Assembly (NCBI RefSeq): GCF_018614135.1
Contig: NZ_JAGGOW010000026.1
Span: 1-54,750 of the forward strand
Direction: 5' to 3'
Source of the DNA: Streptomyces sp. ISL-66
GTDB lineage: Bacteria; Actinomycetota; Actinomycetes; Streptomycetales; Streptomycetaceae
DNA: 54,750 nucleotides
Below, in pieces: positions 53,265 to 54,750 of the stretch (position 1 is its first letter; each line of letters begins with the position of its first letter). Below the pieces are notes generated by a model. That model worked only from the letters and a program-made list of their open reading frames with translations. It had not been told where the DNA came from and ran no database searches. The translations under genes were made by a program, and so were the position numbers.

Positions 53265-54750
53265 CTAGTACTCGCTCCGGCTGCCGAAGGTGCCGAGGCG
53301 CGCGCACTCCTGGTACGAGGCCTTCACCGGGCGCTCGCGCAGGATCTCGCGCGCCCTGCGCTCCCCCAGGCTCATCGCGTACCACGGCACGCCGTCGCCC
53401 GCCTTCGCCAGCTCGTCGTTGATCCCCCGCAGGGCGCAGGAGCGCCGGGGCTCGGGCAGCCGGTCCAGGCCGGGCACCGCGTCCGCCGACAGGGACTGGA
53501 AGTAGGCGAGGTCGATCTTGCCGCCCTTCACGTACCGGGTGACGTTTCCCTCGGCGATCATCGCGTCCGGGGACAGCAGCCCGAAGGCCAGTACGGCCGC
53601 CACGGCGCTCCCCGCGACCGCGCGCGGCAGCCACCGGGCACCCGCCACCCCGGCGGCCATGATCAGTACGATGACCAGCCCGAGCCACAGCTCCATGCCC
53701 GCGACCGAGACGCGCAGCCGGGTCAGCCCGTACGCGTCCACGTAGAACTCCAGGCGGTGCAGCGCGGAGGCGACCACGACCAGGGTCAGCGCGCACAGCG
53801 TGCCGAGTACGACGCGCACGAGCCGCCGGTCGCCGGCGCCCCCGCGCGGGGCCCAGCGCAGGGCGAGCGCGATGACGAGCAGGGTGAGCAGGGTGGCCCA
53901 GAGCAGTTGCCAGAAGCCCTGGCGGGCGTATTCGGAGTAGTTGAGGCCGGTGGCCTCCAGGACCTTGCGGTAGCCCCCGAACAGGACGGCGAGCTGGACG
54001 GCGTTGAATCCGGCGAAGAGCAGGTTCAGCACGACGAGCGGGAGTGCCCACTCCACACGTGAGCGGGCCTTGCCCGGGGCCACCTCGATGCGGTCCCAGC
54101 GCGAGGGCGCCACGGCGGTCCGGGCGACGGCGATCGCGACGAGGGCGCCCAGCAGGAAGAGGAGGAAGCGGACCGGCCCGTCCACACCGTCGATATCCGG
54201 GGTGAGCCCGCTCAGCAGATCCGCGAAGGCGGCGTCGGCGGAGGCGAACAGGGTGCCGAAGAGCACCAGCAGGACCAGCGCCACCAGTGCGGCCTTCGCG
54301 ACGGGCAGCCAGCGGTCCCGCCTCCCCGCTCCGCGCGAGCGGAGCCCCTTCCAGACCCAGCGCACCCCGACCACGGCGGAGTCGACGAAGCCGACCGGGC
54401 TGAGCAGGATGCCGGGCCAGGTACGGCTGCCCTGCAGGGCCAGCGCCCCCGTCAGGACGGCGGCGAGCAGCGCCAGCGTGGACGGCCAGCCCGAGTCGCG
54501 CAGCGCGGGCACGGCGAGCAGTGCCAGGCAGCCGACGGCCCAGAACGCGGTCCACGGGCGGAGCCCGCGGCCGGCCGCGTGGGCGGACAGGTACGCGGCG
54601 ACGAGGGCCGGCGCCACCGCGATCGGCAGGCCGGGACCCAGTCCGTCGCCGAGCAGCAGTGCCGCGGCGACGCCGGAGGCGAGGACCGCGGCCAGCACGG
54701 CGGCCGGGACGGGAGCCGCGTCGGCGGGCCGGGCGCGCTCGGCCCAGCCG
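53265..54750 (-). CDS. DUF4173 integral membrane protein (5' end at or beyond window edge)
   Basis: A polytopic membrane protein of at least 477 residues. A GTG at 54698 could start it, but the frame continues open to the last base ([17 protein letters not shown] before that), so the true N-terminus is probably outside. About ten hydrophobic helices are visible. Conserved DUF4173 segments include [14 protein letters not shown] and [19 protein letters not shown] soluble C-terminal domain of about 100 residues follows ([20 protein letters not shown]). Function is unknown. Confidence 0.87.
   Translation of the reverse strand, partial: GWAERARPADAAPVPAAVLAAVLASGVAAALLLGDGLGPGLPIAVAPALVAAYLSAHAAGRGLRPWTAFWAVGCLALLAVPALRDSGWPSTLALLAAVLTGALALQGSRTWPGILLSPVGFVDSAVVGVRWVWKGLRSRGAGRRDRWLPVAKAALVALVLLVLFGTLFASADAAFADLLSGLTPDIDGVDGPVRFLLFLLGALVAIAVARTAVAPSRWDRIEVAPGKARSRVEWALPLVVLNLLFAGFNAVQLAVLFGGYRKVLEATGLNYSEYARQGFWQLLWATLLTLLVIALALRWAPRGGAGDRRLVRVVLGTLCALTLVVVASALHRLEFYVDAYGLTRLRVSVAGMELWLGLVIVLIMAAGVAGARWLPRAVAGSAVAAVLAFGLLSPDAMIAEGNVTRYVKGGKIDLAYFQSLSADAVPGLDRLPEPRRSCALRGINDELAKAGDGVPWYAMSLGERRAREILRERPVKASYQECARLGTFGSRSEY

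Overview
This is a high-GC actinobacterial chromosome segment, almost certainly from Streptomyces. The base composition, the frequent GTG/TTG starts, a HrdB-type principal sigma factor beside a WhiH-type sporulation regulator, a DasR-like site in front of ptsH, and a ydaO-type leader in front of a secreted M23 protein all point that way. From memory, the order ptsH ... parC ... citrate synthases ... parE ... hrdB, whiH ... recQ ... rnhB follows the SCO5841 to SCO5812 region of S. coelicolor, read in the opposite direction. Both ends cut through genes.

Layout: (1) 1-7.6 kb: a GNAT/acyl-CoA ligase fusion (3' end missing), HPr, a GntR regulator, an M23 endopeptidase with a c-di-AMP riboswitch, and a translationally coupled pair of M16 proteases. 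(2) 7.9-12.8 kb: topoisomerase IV subunit A, a 171-bp palindromic MITE-like element, and a coiled-coil/Mrr nuclease/TerD fusion. (3) 12.8-16.5 kb: a CobW metallochaperone and two divergent citrate-synthase paralogues. One paralogue carries an N-terminal DNA-binding helix-turn-helix, and the AT-rich spacer between them holds several dyads. (4) 16.5-27.3 kb: a catabolic island consisting of a LacI regulator, lipoprotein binding protein, two permeases, a GH13 alpha-glucosidase and a large modular secreted GH87-type alpha-1,3-glucanase/mycodextranase. A related 16-bp motif precedes the LacI gene, the transporter operon and the GH87 gene, so the three units look like one regulon for fungal alpha-1,3-glucan. 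(5) 27.4-32 kb: a CitA/CitB-type two-component system facing an acetate-type sodium symporter with its DUF485 partner. (6) 32-39 kb: topoisomerase IV subunit B, a small Cys/His protein, a secreted trypsin-like protease, hrdB and whiH. (7) 39-50.7 kb: an ABC fusion protein, a NrtR-like Nudix regulator, a glycogen-debranching-type glycosidase, a DUF4192 protein, a RecQ helicase with a phosphoribosyltransferase-like tail, two poorly characterised conserved proteins and RNase HII. (8) 50.8-54.7 kb: a TetR repressor divergent from a DHA2 multidrug exporter with two matching operators, then a DUF4173 membrane protein cut by the window edge.

The two most interesting units are the LacI/GH87 glucan locus with its shared operators, and the HTH-citrate synthase facing its paralogue across a dyad-rich spacer. 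The Mrr-TerD fusion, the MITE-like element and an in-phase hexamer array at 44330-44503 also deserve attention. I saw no tRNA or rRNA gene, CRISPR array or complete insertion sequence. All functional calls come from reading motifs by eye; no database search was run.
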